Shown here one piece after another: positions 9,212-18,161 of a DNA stretch of 64,000 nucleotides (position 1 is its first letter; every line of letters starts with the position of its first letter). The notes under the pieces are model-generated. The model did not search any database, was not told where the DNA came from, and saw nothing but the letters and a program-made list of their open reading frames with translations. Source of the stretch: UBA8199 sp964507045 (GTDB lineage Bacteria; Verrucomicrobiota; Verrucomicrobiia; Limisphaerales; UBA8199); the NCBI GenBank assembly GCA_964507045.1, contig CAZDOO010000010.1, forward strand, positions 1 to 64,000, read 5' to 3'. The position numbers were made by a program, and so were the translations under genes.

Positions 9212-10507
9212 TCAGAGCTTGAGCTGAATCCCGGCGCGGGTCGCGGCCCACGTGATCGCCATGACCAGCAGGGTCAGCGCGGCCGCGTTGAGGGCGCCGG
9301 GCCAGGCGCTGTCGTATAGCCAGAGCACGCCCGGCAGGCCGATGACGGCGCAGAGGTTGGCGAGGATGCCGGGCAGGATGTAGGCCAGCAGGGCATTCCG
9401 GCCCACCGGCACCAGCGGGTTCGCCCAGCGGCGCAGGCGGGCGATGTCCATCACGCAATAGACGAGGAGGAAGCACAGGCAGCAGATGCCGCCTGCCACG
9501 AGGGTGTAGGCATCGGTAGCCGCGTTCTTGTTGATGCCGTGCAGGGGGCGAACCAGTGTGCCGGCCAGGTAGAGCCCCAGGCCGAACAGCAGGAAGAAGC
9601 GGGCGCGGGCGAACGCAGTCCGCGCGGCGGCTTCGCCGACGAAACAGTTGCCCACCAGGACGCCGATCATCACGTTCGCCGCCGTGCTGCCGAGCACCTT
9701 GCCGACGCCAACGAAATTGTTCACCGGGCCGAGCCAGTCGAGCACGCCGTGCTTGTCGCCAACATAAACCGCCAGCAGGAAACCCAGCGCGCCCATCAGC
9801 CCGACGGAGTTGCCGCGCAAGCCGAGGTAGGCCAGGCAGCAGACGAGGTAGGCCCAGCCGATCAGGCCCAGGATGCCCCACCACGAATGCTGGAGCCAGA
9901 CGACTTGGCCCGCGCCGTTCTTGCCGCGAAAGACGACCAGCAGGCCCGCCAGCACCAGCGCGGCCAGGATGCGCAAGCCGAGGAAGAGCCGTTTCCGGCC
10001 CGGCGGCGCGTCCGCCGGGTAGATGTTCCACAGGGCCACCACCGCCAGCATCGCCAGCAGGAACCACAGGCTCTTGCTCACGCCGGCGGCGTCGGCCGAG
10101 TAGTAGCTCGTGTTCACCATGATGACGCCGACGAACAGCAGGGAGGCCGAGCGCGCGAGCACGCGCCGCAGCAGCGACAGAAGGGATTCGCCCCGGGCCA
10201 TGCGCTTGTGCAGCGCCAGCGGAATGGCGACGCCGACAATGAACAGGAAGCCGGGGAACACGACATCCACGAACGTGTAGCCGTCCTGGTCCGGCGGCAG
10301 GTGTTTGGCCCAGGCGGGGATGTGCGACACCCCGGCGAGGTAGTTGACGAAGGTCATCGCCAGGATCACCAGGCCGCGGAAGGCGTCGAGCGAAGCGAGG
10401 CGGGCGAGGGCGCCGGGCGGAGCCCCGGCCGCCTGGTCCGGGGACGCGGGCCGGAGCAAAGGCTGGAAGAGAGTGGCGGAGGCAGGCTCAACCAGCAACG
10501 GTTTCAT
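9212..10507 (-). CDS. DUF5009/HGSNAT-like multipass membrane acyltransferase family protein
   Basis: This 431-residue polytopic protein has about ten membrane segments and the family opening RLASLDAFRGLVILAMTFVNYLAG, then FVDVVFPGFLFIVGVAIPLAL. That matches DUF5009 / heparan-alpha-glucosaminide N-acetyltransferase-like proteins, abundant in Bacteroidetes and Verrucomicrobia. A role in acetylating sugars across the membrane is known for the eukaryotic relative only. I prefer ATG 10507 to the GTG three codons upstream. Its stop is 8 bp from the convergent czcA stop. It has no operon partner of related function. Confidence 0.85.
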   Translation of the reverse strand: MKPLLVEPASATLFQPLLRPASPDQAAGAPPGALARLASLDAFRGLVILAMTFVNYLAGVSHIPAWAKHLPPDQDGYTFVDVVFPGFLFIVGVAIPLALHKRMARGESLLSLLRRVLARSASLLFVGVIMVNTSYYSADAAGVSKSLWFLLAMLAVVALWNIYPADAPPGRKRLFLGLRILAALVLAGLLVVFRGKNGAGQVVWLQHSWWGILGLIGWAYLVCCLAYLGLRGNSVGLMGALGFLLAVYVGDKHGVLDWLGPVNNFVGVGKVLGSTAANVMIGVLVGNCFVGEAAARTAFARARFFLLFGLGLYLAGTLVRPLHGINKNAATDAYTLVAGGICCLCFLLVYCVMDIARLRRWANPLVPVGRNALLAYILPGILANLCAVIGLPGVLWLYDSAWPGALNAAALTLLVMAITWAATRAGIQLKL

Positions 10508-10582
10508 GCGCGGCACAATGGCTCAGGCGCCGGCCAATGACAAGCAGAAGCGATCTGTGCGTGCGCCCCGCCGCCGGGCCGC

Positions 10583-10993
10583 TTACGCGTGGACGCAGTG
10601 CTTTTCGGTCTTGCGAACCGGCGGCGGTGTGAGCCAATTCTCCGCCGCTTTCCTATCCTTGAAGAGCTTGACGTTGTAGCCCACCGTGCGGAAGACCAGT
10701 TCGAAGAACTCGTAGGAGTTAATCCGGTACTGCTGCCGGGGCAGGAGCACCGCCAGACGGGTGTTCCAAGGCAACCCGAGAGAGGAGGCATGGTGCGAGA
10801 GCCAGTAGAGTTCGGGCAGTGACACTTCGGACACGGCATTCGAATAATCAACAAGGACCAGGCTGGCTTCATTGAGCTTGAGCAGGCGAATAACCTCCAC
10901 CGCTTGGGCTCGCGCCTCTTCGCTGGGCACCACGCCCGAGCCGGTAACCACAACTATCGCCCTTACAGGCTCATACTTTGCATTCCAAGGCAT
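10583..10993 (-). CDS. Small hypothetical protein, STAS/SpoIIAA-like size and pattern
   Basis: The 136-residue soluble protein has alternating beta/alpha segments: VRAIVVVTGSGVV, then SLVLVDYSNAVSEVS, TRLAVLLPRQ and FFELVFRTVGYNVKLFKDRKAAENWL. The ending (F.d...A..WL) and length resemble STAS/SEC14-like SpoIIAA domain proteins that sense or bind partners, but I see no catalytic motif. It lies upstream of the DUF5009 gene on the same strand with a 75-bp gap. Function is not assigned. Confidence 0.6.
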   Translation of the reverse strand: MPWNAKYEPVRAIVVVTGSGVVPSEEARAQAVEVIRLLKLNEASLVLVDYSNAVSEVSLPELYWLSHHASSLGLPWNTRLAVLLPRQQYRINSYEFFELVFRTVGYNVKLFKDRKAAENWLTPPPVRKTEKHCVHA

Positions 10994-11677
10994 ACGTGTC
11001 TCTTATTTCCATCCCGCGGTTCGGATTTCGTCCCGCCGTGGGTATCCCTGCCGCTTGAACCGCCGATCGGCCGGCCGTCATCGCAGCTCGCCTGCGGCAG
11101 CCGTAGTCTCGGAAGCACCACCCGGACACCGCCACTGTGGGCTGCGCCCGGGTTTGTCCTCAAGCAAGGGCGGCGCTCAACCCCTCCCACGCCGCCCTTC
11201 CAATCCCCAATCCTCGCGCCGACGCGTGCCTCCTATGCCGCACACATCGTCGCAACAGCAAATGTAAGCCCAGCGTCCCCGGTTTGAATAGTCGGGGAAA
11301 GGCGGATAATCCGGTAGGCAATTCCCCTACAGCCGGCAGCGCCCGGGCTCCGCGCCAAACTGAAAAGGCGCAGCCGGCGGGGGGGCGGCACCAGGTGGAA
11401 GACGGCGCCGGAGTAGCGCATTCGCGGACGCCGTCTTCCCGTTCCCTTCCAAGGAACGAGGCAGCATCGTCCGTCCGTTCAATACCCGCAATTCCGGTGA
11501 TTACTTACTTCCTGTCAGTATTAAAGCGGACGACGGCGCGGGGCGCCGCCGCCCGCGGGGCTGCTTGCCCCCTCGCGCCCCGCTTATTTCTCTGCGCCCG
11601 CGCATTGACAATATCGGCGGGGCCGATACTCTGTGGGAGACATTCCCACGAAGAACGTGAGTAGTGCAAAATAGATT
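10994..11677. other. Intergenic region upstream of the secretion ATPase block
   Basis: About 680 bp without a convincing gene; a 175-codon frame here has no recognisable features and an unconvincing composition. It contains a 10-bp-stem hairpin (11398-11407 with 11429-11438, GAAGACGGCG/CGCCGTCTTC) and, near its right end, a promoter-like segment with two further hairpins (listed separately). It lies between two divergent genes and should hold both promoters. Confidence 0.5.
11605..11649 (+). promoter_or_regulatory. Putative promoter with overlapping palindromes upstream of the first gspE
   Basis: TTGACA at 11605-11610 is followed after 16 bp by TACTCT (11627-11632), a weak -10. A perfect palindrome TATCGGC-GGG-GCCGATA (11612-11628) fills the spacer, so a bound dimer would block the promoter. 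A second hairpin, GTGGGA-GACAT-TCCCAC (11633-11649), would sit at the start of the transcript, 28 bp before the GTG start codon. The positions are read directly; function is inferred. Confidence 0.45.
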
Positions 11678-13396
11678 GTGGCTGAAAAAGACGATTATCT
11701 GGCAGACATCCTGATTGACCTCGGCTTCGTTTCACCGGACAAGGTGGCTGAGGCCCGGCGCGAAGCCCAGGAGGCCGGGGTGGGAGTGGTGGACCTGCTG
11801 GTCGCCAACAAGGTGGTCCGGCCCGCCGACGTGACGCAGGCCAAAGCCTCCCACTTCGGCGCTGAAGTCGTCAACCTGAGCGAGCTGCAAATCGCCGATG
11901 ACGTCATCGCCGCGATTCCCCGGCACATCGCCCGGAAGTACCGCGTGGTGCCCGTCTTCAAGCACGACAACAGCATCACCGTCGCCATGGCGGACCCGTC
12001 GGACCTGGACACGATTGACAGCCTGGGCCACCTGCTGCACGCGGAGGTGGAGCTGCGCGTGGCGTCCGAGGCGGACATCGAAGCGGCGCTGAGCAAGTAT
12101 TACGCGGAGCGGGGCGGGGGAGGCATCACGGCCGATCCGCGCCTCAAGCAGGTCATCGAGGACCTCACGCGCGAGCACGTGGAAGTCGAGGCGGCGGCGG
12201 TGGGAGACGGGGCGGTCGTGGAGGCGGATGCGCCGCTGATCAAGCTGGTTAATTCGATCATTGTGGACGCGTTCAAAATGCGCGCGTCGGACATCCACCT
12301 GGAGCCGCTGGCGAAGACGTTTCGCATGCGCTACCGCATTGACGGTGTGATGCACGAAGTCAAAGCCCCGCCCCGGCGGCTGCAGGCGGCGGTGATCAGC
12401 CGCCTGAAGATCCAGTCCAACATGTCCATTTCCGAGCACCGGATACCCCAGGACGGGCGCATCCAGACCTCGGTCGGGGGCAAGCTGATTGACTTGCGCG
12501 TGTCCTGCCTGCCGACCAACCATGGCGAGAGCATCGTCATGCGTATCCTGGACAAGGAAGGGCTGCGCCTGGGCTTGCCGGAGCTGGGCTTCTTCACTGA
12601 CGACCAGCAGACCTTCGAGCGGATGATCGGCCTGCCGGACGGCATCCTGCTGGTCACCGGCCCGACGGGTTCGGGCAAGACGACGACGCTGTATTCCTGC
12701 CTGCACTTCATCAACCGGCCCGACCGCAAGATCATCACCGTGGAGGACCCGGTGGAATACCTGCTGGCGGGTATCAACCAGGTGCAGGTCAGCGAGGCGG
12801 TGGGCTTGACATTCTCCTTCGCGCTGCGCTCGATCCTGCGCCAGGCGCCCAACGTCATCATGATCGGGGAAATCCGCGACCTGGAGACCGCCACGATTGC
12901 CATCAACGCCTCGCTCACCGGCCACCTGGTCTTCTCCACGCTGCACACCAACGACGCGCCGAGCGCGGTCACCCGTCTCATCGACATTGGGGTGAAGCCG
13001 TTCCTCGTGGCGTCCTCGACGCGCTGCCTGATGGCGCAGCGGCTGGTGCGCAAGGTGTGCAAACAATGCGCCGCCCCGTGCCTGCCCTCCGAAGCCGAGA
13101 TGCGGACGCTGGGGCTGGATCCCGCCAGCGTTCAGAGCGCCACGTTCATGAAAGGCAAGGGCTGCCCCAATTGCTCGAATACCGGCTGCCGCGGGCGCTT
13201 CGGCATCTTCGAGATCTTCGTCATTGACGACGAGGCGCGCAAACTCATCTACGAGAAGGTGGCGTCCTCCGTCCTGCGCGCCCGCGCCCGCGAGATGGGC
13301 ATGCGCACCCTGCGCGAGGACGGCATTCGCAAGGCCCAGGCGGGCCTGACCACGCCGGAGGAGGTCATCCGGGCGACGGTGGGAGACGTGGATTAA
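11678..13396 (+). CDS. GspE/PilB-type secretion/pilus assembly ATPase (copy 1)
   Basis: The 572-residue hexameric motor ATPase begins at GTG 11678 (AEKDDYLADILIDLGFVS). An MshEN-like N-terminal domain (about 1-150) is followed by the N2 domain (ASDIHLEPL..FRMRYRIDGVMHEV), Walker A GPTGSGKTTT (328-337), Walker B IMIGEIRD (about 396), a His box (TLHTND) and a zinc tetracysteine (CKQC about 461, CPNC about 495). It powers pseudopilin or pilin polymerisation from the cytoplasmic face. It heads the block pilB-pilT-gspE-gspF. A second, diverged copy lies 1.3 kb downstream. Confidence 0.93.
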   Translation: MAEKDDYLADILIDLGFVSPDKVAEARREAQEAGVGVVDLLVANKVVRPADVTQAKASHFGAEVVNLSELQIADDVIAAIPRHIARKYRVVPVFKHDNSITVAMADPSDLDTIDSLGHLLHAEVELRVASEADIEAALSKYYAERGGGGITADPRLKQVIEDLTREHVEVEAAAVGDGAVVEADAPLIKLVNSIIVDAFKMRASDIHLEPLAKTFRMRYRIDGVMHEVKAPPRRLQAAVISRLKIQSNMSISEHRIPQDGRIQTSVGGKLIDLRVSCLPTNHGESIVMRILDKEGLRLGLPELGFFTDDQQTFERMIGLPDGILLVTGPTGSGKTTTLYSCLHFINRPDRKIITVEDPVEYLLAGINQVQVSEAVGLTFSFALRSILRQAPNVIMIGEIRDLETATIAINASLTGHLVFSTLHTNDAPSAVTRLIDIGVKPFLVASSTRCLMAQRLVRKVCKQCAAPCLPSEAEMRTLGLDPASVQSATFMKGKGCPNCSNTGCRGRFGIFEIFVIDDEARKLIYEKVASSVLRARAREMGMRTLREDGIRKAQAGLTTPEEVIRATVGDVD

Positions 13397-13535
13397 ATGC
13401 GCCGCGGGGAGCCAGCACGGCAGGCGGCGTGACGAATGCGCTTCACGGCTGTCCTTTCTTAATAGTAAATAGTAAGATGCGTATGATGTTGAAATGCTCG
13501 CCGGTCGAAACCGGGGCATAACTGGATTTTAGGCC

Positions 13536-14657
13536 ATGTCTTATTCGATGTCCGATTTGTTGCAGTTGGTCGTCTCGGAAGGGGCGTCCGACCTCCACAT
13601 CCGCGTGGGCGCGCCGCCCGTCATCCGCGTGCACGGGATTCTGCACCGGGTGGAAGGGCCTTCCCTGGAGCCGGAAGGCAGCGAAGAGCTGATGCGCAGC
13701 ATCACCTCCGAGGAGCACATCCAGCATGTGCGCGAGCGCGGCGGCGCCGACTTCGGCTTTGCGTTCGGCGACATGGCCCGCTTCCGCGTAAGCGTGTTCA
13801 AGGAGAAGGGCAACTTCGGCCTGGTGCTGCGGCAGATCCCCAGCAAGATGCTCACGATGGAGCAGATCGGGCTGCCGCCCTCGGCCAAGGAGCTGCTCTA
13901 TAAGCCGCGCGGCCTGGTGCTGGTCACCGGCCCGACCGGCTCGGGCAAGACGACCACGCTGGCCTCGATGATCAACATCATCAACGAGGAGCGGGATGAG
14001 GCGCACATCATCACGATCGAGGACCCGATCGAGTATTACCACAAGCACAAGAAGGCGCTGATCACCCAGCGCGAGATCGGGGTGGACGTGCCGAATTTCG
14101 CCGAGGCGCTGCGGCGCGCGCTGCGCCAGGACCCGGACGTGATTCTGGTGGGCGAAATGCGCGACCTGGAGACGATTGACGCGGCGATCACGGCGGCGGA
14201 AACGGGGCACTTGGTGTTCGGCACGCTGCACACGACCGGCGCGGCCAAGACGATTGACCGCGTCGTCAACGCCTTCCCCACCAACCAGCAGGAGCAGATC
14301 CGCATCCAGCTTTCCACCGTGATGCAGGCGGTCATCTCGCAGCTGCTGATCCCGCGGGTGGACAAGCCCGGGCGGGTGGCCATCTTCGAGATCATGGTGA
14401 ACACGCCGTCCATTGCGGCGCTGATCCGCGACAACAAGACCTTCCGCATCCAGTCCGACATCCAGACGGGGGCGAAGTACGGGATGGTGACGCTGGACAG
14501 CTTCCTGATCGACAAGTACCTGGCGGGCATGATCGCGCGCGAGGAAGTGATCACCAAGGCGCAGGACCCGGTGACCATCCAGGCAAAGCTCCAGGAGCTG
14601 GAGCTGGCGGCGGCGGTCGGCGCCGACACGCAGTCGCTCACCGAGGGGAAGATGTAA
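13536..14657 (+). CDS. pilT: PilT-type retraction ATPase
   Basis: The 373-residue protein lacks the MshEN domain and tetracysteine of GspE, as expected for PilT. It opens SDLLQLVVSEGASDLHIRVG, then Walker A GPTGSGKTTT from residue 132, acidic TIEDPIEY, Walker B VILVGEMRD (about 205), the TLHTTGAAKTIDR box, and a C-terminal region with PSIAALIRDNKTFRI, close to the PilT AIRNLIRE motif. In type IV pili it drives retraction. It lies 139 bp after the first GspE and 12 bp before the second, between the two assembly motors. This suggests a true type IVa pilus-like machine rather than a pure type II system. Confidence 0.93.
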   Translation: MSYSMSDLLQLVVSEGASDLHIRVGAPPVIRVHGILHRVEGPSLEPEGSEELMRSITSEEHIQHVRERGGADFGFAFGDMARFRVSVFKEKGNFGLVLRQIPSKMLTMEQIGLPPSAKELLYKPRGLVLVTGPTGSGKTTTLASMINIINEERDEAHIITIEDPIEYYHKHKKALITQREIGVDVPNFAEALRRALRQDPDVILVGEMRDLETIDAAITAAETGHLVFGTLHTTGAAKTIDRVVNAFPTNQQEQIRIQLSTVMQAVISQLLIPRVDKPGRVAIFEIMVNTPSIAALIRDNKTFRIQSDIQTGAKYGMVTLDSFLIDKYLAGMIAREEVITKAQDPVTIQAKLQELELAAAVGADTQSLTEGKM

Positions 14658-14669
14658 CGCCGCCGACGT

Positions 14670-16376
14670 ATGCCCGAGGAAGTACACGATCCGCTGCTGG
14701 CCCTGGTCAAAGAGCAGGGGCTGATTGACGACCTGCAATACGAGGAGGTGCTGGGCGAGTTCAAGCGGACCGCCAACCCCGTCGGCCAGATCCTGCAGGA
14801 CTTCGGAATCCTGGACCTGGACACCATCCTCCAGACGATTGCGGGCCAGATGGGGGCGCCCGTGGTGACGTTGAACGAGCGGGACCTGACGCCGGAGCTG
14901 CTGCGGACGGTGCCGGCCAAGACCGCGCGGATGTACCAATGCCTGCCGGTGAGCCTGTCCGGCTCGACCCTGCAGGTGGCGCTGGCGGAGCCGCTGAACG
15001 TCAGCCGCATTGACGAGCTGGGGTTCGTCGTCAAGAAGGACGTGCAGCTGGTGGTGGCCGACCCGGCGCAGGTGCGCAAGCTCATCGAGAAGCTTTATCC
15101 GCAGGAGAGCGAGAGCGTGTCGGACGTGCTCAAGGAGCTGGGCGACGACAAGGAGATTGCCCGGGAGGCGAGCGAGGTGGCGGTCACGGACGACGCGGCG
15201 ATGATGGCGCGCCTGGCCGACCAGGCGCCAATCGTGCGCTTTGTCAATCTCGTCCTGTTCCAGGCGGTGCAGGACCGGGCGAGCGACATTCACTTCGAGC
15301 CCTTCGAGGACGAGTTCAAGATCCGCTACCGCGTGGACGGCGCGCTCTACGAGATGTCGCCGCCGCCCAAGCACCTGGCCTTGCCGGTGGTGTCGCGCCT
15401 CAAGGTCATGGCCAACATGAATATTTCGGAGCGCCGCCTGCCGCAGGACGGGCGCATCACCTATCCGCTGGGCAATCGCACGATTGACTTGCGCGTCTCG
15501 ACCCTGCCCACGCAGTTTGGCGAGTCGGTGGTGCTCCGCGTGCTCGATCGCTCGGCGGTGAACCTCGAGATCGAGTCGCTGGGCTTCCCCAAGTACCTGT
15601 ACGATTACACCGTCGAGGCGATTCAGCGGCCCAACGGCATCTTCGTCGTCACCGGCCCGACGGGCTGCGGCAAGACCACGACGCTTTACTCCTGCCTGCG
15701 GCGCGTCAACACGATTGATTCCAAGCTGCTGACGGCCGAAGACCCGGTGGAATACGACATCGAAGGGATCATGCAGGTGGCGATCAACGAGAGCGTGGGG
15801 CTGACGTTCAGCAAAGCGCTGCGCTCGTTCCTGCGCCAGGACCCGGACATCATCATGGTGGGTGAAATGCGCGACCTGGAGACGGCGCAGATTTCCATCC
15901 AGGCGTCGCTGACGGGGCACCTGGTGCTGAGCACGCTGCACACCAACGACGCGCCCGGGGCGGTCACCCGCCTGATTGATATGGGGGTGGAGCCGTTCCT
16001 GATCTCGTCCACGATGGTGGCGGTGATCGGGCAGCGGCTGGTGCGCACGATCTGCAAGCAGTGCCGCACGCCCTTCGAGCCTACCGAGGCCCAGCTCTCG
16101 CTGCTGAACCTTTCGCCGCACGACCTCGGGGATAAGACCTTTTACTACGGCCGGGGCTGCTCCAACTGCAACGACACGGGCTACCGGGGGCGCAAGGGCA
16201 TCTTTGAACTGCTGATCATTAGCGACGCCATCCGCCTGCTGATCAACGAGCGCGCGCCGACGGTGGTGATGCGCCAGAAGGCCGTCGAGCTGGGCATGGT
16301 GCCGCTGCGCGAAGACGGCTTGCGCAGCATTTTCGACGGCGACACAACGATCGAGGAAGTCGTCAAGTACACCTGA
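14670..16376 (+). CDS. GspE/PilB-type secretion/pilus assembly ATPase (copy 2)
   Basis: At 568 residues it has the same architecture as the first copy: MshEN-like N-terminus, ASDIHFEPFEDEFKIRYRVDG, Walker A with Cys in place of Ser (GPTGCGKTTT, 329-338), Walker B IIMVGEMRD, TLHTND, then CKQC (about 462) and CSNC (about 497). It starts at ATG 14670, 12 bp after pilT, and is followed 16 bp later by gspF, so it is the copy most closely coupled to the platform protein. Two assembly ATPases in one operon suggest two pseudopilus or pilus assemblies sharing PilT or GspF, but this is inference. Confidence 0.92.
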   Translation: MPEEVHDPLLALVKEQGLIDDLQYEEVLGEFKRTANPVGQILQDFGILDLDTILQTIAGQMGAPVVTLNERDLTPELLRTVPAKTARMYQCLPVSLSGSTLQVALAEPLNVSRIDELGFVVKKDVQLVVADPAQVRKLIEKLYPQESESVSDVLKELGDDKEIAREASEVAVTDDAAMMARLADQAPIVRFVNLVLFQAVQDRASDIHFEPFEDEFKIRYRVDGALYEMSPPPKHLALPVVSRLKVMANMNISERRLPQDGRITYPLGNRTIDLRVSTLPTQFGESVVLRVLDRSAVNLEIESLGFPKYLYDYTVEAIQRPNGIFVVTGPTGCGKTTTLYSCLRRVNTIDSKLLTAEDPVEYDIEGIMQVAINESVGLTFSKALRSFLRQDPDIIMVGEMRDLETAQISIQASLTGHLVLSTLHTNDAPGAVTRLIDMGVEPFLISSTMVAVIGQRLVRTICKQCRTPFEPTEAQLSLLNLSPHDLGDKTFYYGRGCSNCNDTGYRGRKGIFELLIISDAIRLLINERAPTVVMRQKAVELGMVPLREDGLRSIFDGDTTIEEVVKYT

Positions 16377-16392
16377 ACCGAACGGATCCCTT

Positions 16393-17718
16393 ATGCCAAA
16401 ATACAGCTACGTGGCGATGGACGCCCATGGCAAGGAGAACAAAGGCACGCTCGAGGTCGCCAGCCAGAACGAGGCGATCGGCCGCGTGAAGGAAATGGGC
16501 CTTTTCCCGACGAAGATCGTCGAAGTGGACAAGGTCAAGGAGAAGCCGGAGAAGAAGGGCGCCCCGGCGGCGAAGGCCAAGGCCAAGGGCAAGGGCAAGG
16601 GCCTCAACGTCAACCTCAACATCAAGATTCCCGGCTTGGGGGGGCGCGTCAAGTCGAAGGTCCTGACCACCTTCACGCGCCAGCTGGCGACGCTGGTGGA
16701 CGCGGGCCTGCCGCTGCTGCGGGGCTTGCGGGTGCTCGAGAAGCAGGAGCGGAACCCGACGCTCAAATCCATCATCAACGAGCTGGCGGTGGCGATCGAA
16801 GGCGGCAGCACGTTTTCCGAGGGCCTGGCCCAGCACCCGAAGGTGTTCAACCGGCTGTTCGTCAACATGGTCAAGGCGGGCGAGCTGGGCGGCGTGCTCG
16901 AAGTCGTCCTGAACCGCCTCTCCGAGTTCATGGAGAAGGCGCAGAAGATCAAGGGCAAGGTGGTCGCGGCCATGTTCTATCCCGTCGCGGTGCTGGTCGT
17001 CGCCATTGTGATTCTGGCCGTGCTGATGGTGTATGTCATTCCGAAGTTCAAAGAGGTGTTCGCCGGCATGTTGGAAGGCTCCCAGCTTCCCGCCTTCACC
17101 CGCTTCGTGCTGGCGATCAGCGACACGGTCAAAGACCATTTCGTCTATACCATCAGCGGCCTGGCGGTGGTGGTGGTCCTGTTCCTGATCTTCATCCGCA
17201 CCAAGTTTGGCCGGCATGTCTTTGACAAGTTCAAGCTCAAGATGCCCGTGATCGGCCCGGTCATCAGCAAGGTCGCCATCTCGCGCTTCACCCGCACCCT
17301 GGGCACGCTGGTCAGCAGCGGCGTGCCCATTCTACAGGCGCTGACCATCGTCAAGGAGACGGCCGGCAACGTCATCATCGCCAACGCGGTCAACGCGATC
17401 CATGAAAGCGTCAAGGAAGGCGAGACGATCACCGCGCCGCTCGAAGCTTCCGGGGTCTTCCCCCCGATGGTCATCAGCATGGTGGACGTCGGCGAGCAAA
17501 CCGGCGCCTTGCCGGAAATGTTGCTCAAGATTGCCGACAACTACGACGAAGAGGTGGACAACGCCGTGGCGGCCATGACGTCCCTGCTCGAGCCCATCAT
17601 GATTATCTTCCTGGCGGTTATCGTCGGCAGCATCGTCATCGCCATGTTCCTGCCCCTCATCGAGCTGATGAACAAGGTCGGCAGCGAAGGCGGCGGCGGC
17701 AAAGACAAAGACGATTAG
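16393..17718 (+). CDS. GspF/PilC inner-membrane platform protein
   Basis: The 441-residue protein opens KYSYVAMDAHGKENKGTLE, the standard GspF/PilC N-terminus. It carries a Lys/Ala/Gly-rich linker (about 50-75), then two homologous GspF domains (FTRQLATLVDAGLPLLRGL and FTRTLGTLVSSGVPILQAL) and three membrane segments (about 197-220, 252-275 and 408-430). It anchors the ATPase and couples its rotation to pilin extraction. It is the last gene of the motor block; a long hairpin element follows 190 bp later. Secretin and GspC/L/M homologues are not in the window. Confidence 0.93.
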   Translation: MPKYSYVAMDAHGKENKGTLEVASQNEAIGRVKEMGLFPTKIVEVDKVKEKPEKKGAPAAKAKAKGKGKGLNVNLNIKIPGLGGRVKSKVLTTFTRQLATLVDAGLPLLRGLRVLEKQERNPTLKSIINELAVAIEGGSTFSEGLAQHPKVFNRLFVNMVKAGELGGVLEVVLNRLSEFMEKAQKIKGKVVAAMFYPVAVLVVAIVILAVLMVYVIPKFKEVFAGMLEGSQLPAFTRFVLAISDTVKDHFVYTISGLAVVVVLFLIFIRTKFGRHVFDKFKLKMPVIGPVISKVAISRFTRTLGTLVSSGVPILQALTIVKETAGNVIIANAVNAIHESVKEGETITAPLEASGVFPPMVISMVDVGEQTGALPEMLLKIADNYDEEVDNAVAAMTSLLEPIMIIFLAVIVGSIVIAMFLPLIELMNKVGSEGGGGKDKDD

Positions 17719-17910
17719 GCCGGCGACGGAAATGCGCGCCGACGGTGTGTGGCGCGAAATCCATTGCAAGGACCTCCCGGGTTGCGGGAAGGCTTGCGCC
17801 CGAGCATTTCTCTAGGGCGTAATCGAGTCGTCGCCTGCGAACCTGTGGGCGTTCCCCCTTTGTAACCCTGGTTACCTGTCACCGTGCCCCAGCCAGCCAT
17901 GCCGGCGCGA

Positions 17911-18002
17911 CCCCGGTGTGACTCTGGTGATACCCCGGTGTATCTCCCATGGGCAGCGATCCACATGGGAGATACACCGGGGTATCACTGGGTACACCCC
18001 CT
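17911..18002. repeat. Inverted array of 11-nt repeats forming a long hairpin
   Basis: The left units CCCCGGTGTGA, CTCTGGTGATA, CCCCGGTGTAT, CTCCCATGGGC (17911-17954) and the right units beginning ATCCACATGGG, AGATACACCGG, GGTATCACTGG (17959-18002) each have an exact 11-nt period, and the right half is the reverse complement of the left. The core arms 17927-17951 and 17964-17988 are perfectly complementary over 25 bp around a 12-nt loop. There is no T-tract, so a simple intrinsic terminator is unlikely. The same design occurs at 53737-53868 with another unit sequence. Confidence 0.85.
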
Positions 18003-18085
18003 ATTCTCGCCGTTTCTGGGCCGGGGGTGGTGCTGGACGGGGGAGGGGGACAGGCTGGATTCGTGCAGTTTTTTTGCGAAACCTG

Positions 18086-18135
18086 TTGACAAGCAATCGG
18101 GGACAGGTGTAAATACAGTGTAAATACATTGTATG
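18086..18135 (+). promoter_or_regulatory. Putative promoter and operator of the brnT-brnA module
   Basis: TTGACA (18086-18091) is followed after 18 bp by TAAATA (18110-18115). The -10 overlaps a tandem 11-mer GTGTAAATACA at 18107-18117 and 18118-18128, which runs into the palindrome ATACA-T-TGTAT (18124-18134). Toxin-antitoxin operons of this type are repressed by the antitoxin binding short repeats over the promoter, so this is a credible autoregulatory operator. Positions are read directly; binding is inferred. Confidence 0.5.
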
Positions 18136-18161
18136 GGCATCAAGTTTACAATTGAGCCGTT

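Larger units (their letters stand above)
17719..18161. other. Intergenic region after gspF, with hairpin array and brnT promoter region
   Basis: About 440 bp without a gene. It contains a small inverted repeat, GTAACC-CT-GGTTAC (17862-17875), the 11-nt-period inverted array at 17911-18002, a poly-T run at 18070-18075, and the promoter/operator region of the toxin gene (18086 onward). Confidence 0.6.

Noticed and set aside
11137..11664. 175-codon plus-strand frame upstream of the first gspE
   Set aside because: It has no family motif, an irregular Pro/Arg/Ser composition, and ends within the promoter and hairpin region.
13443..16121. 892-codon minus-strand frame across pilT and the second gspE
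   Set aside because: It covers two well-conserved ATPase genes antisense, and its sequence mirrors their codons with no family features.
17911..18002. Rho-independent terminator for the gspF operon
   Set aside because: The stem is far longer than usual, has an 11-nt internal period and lacks a T-tract. It may still affect transcription, but the pattern needs another explanation.
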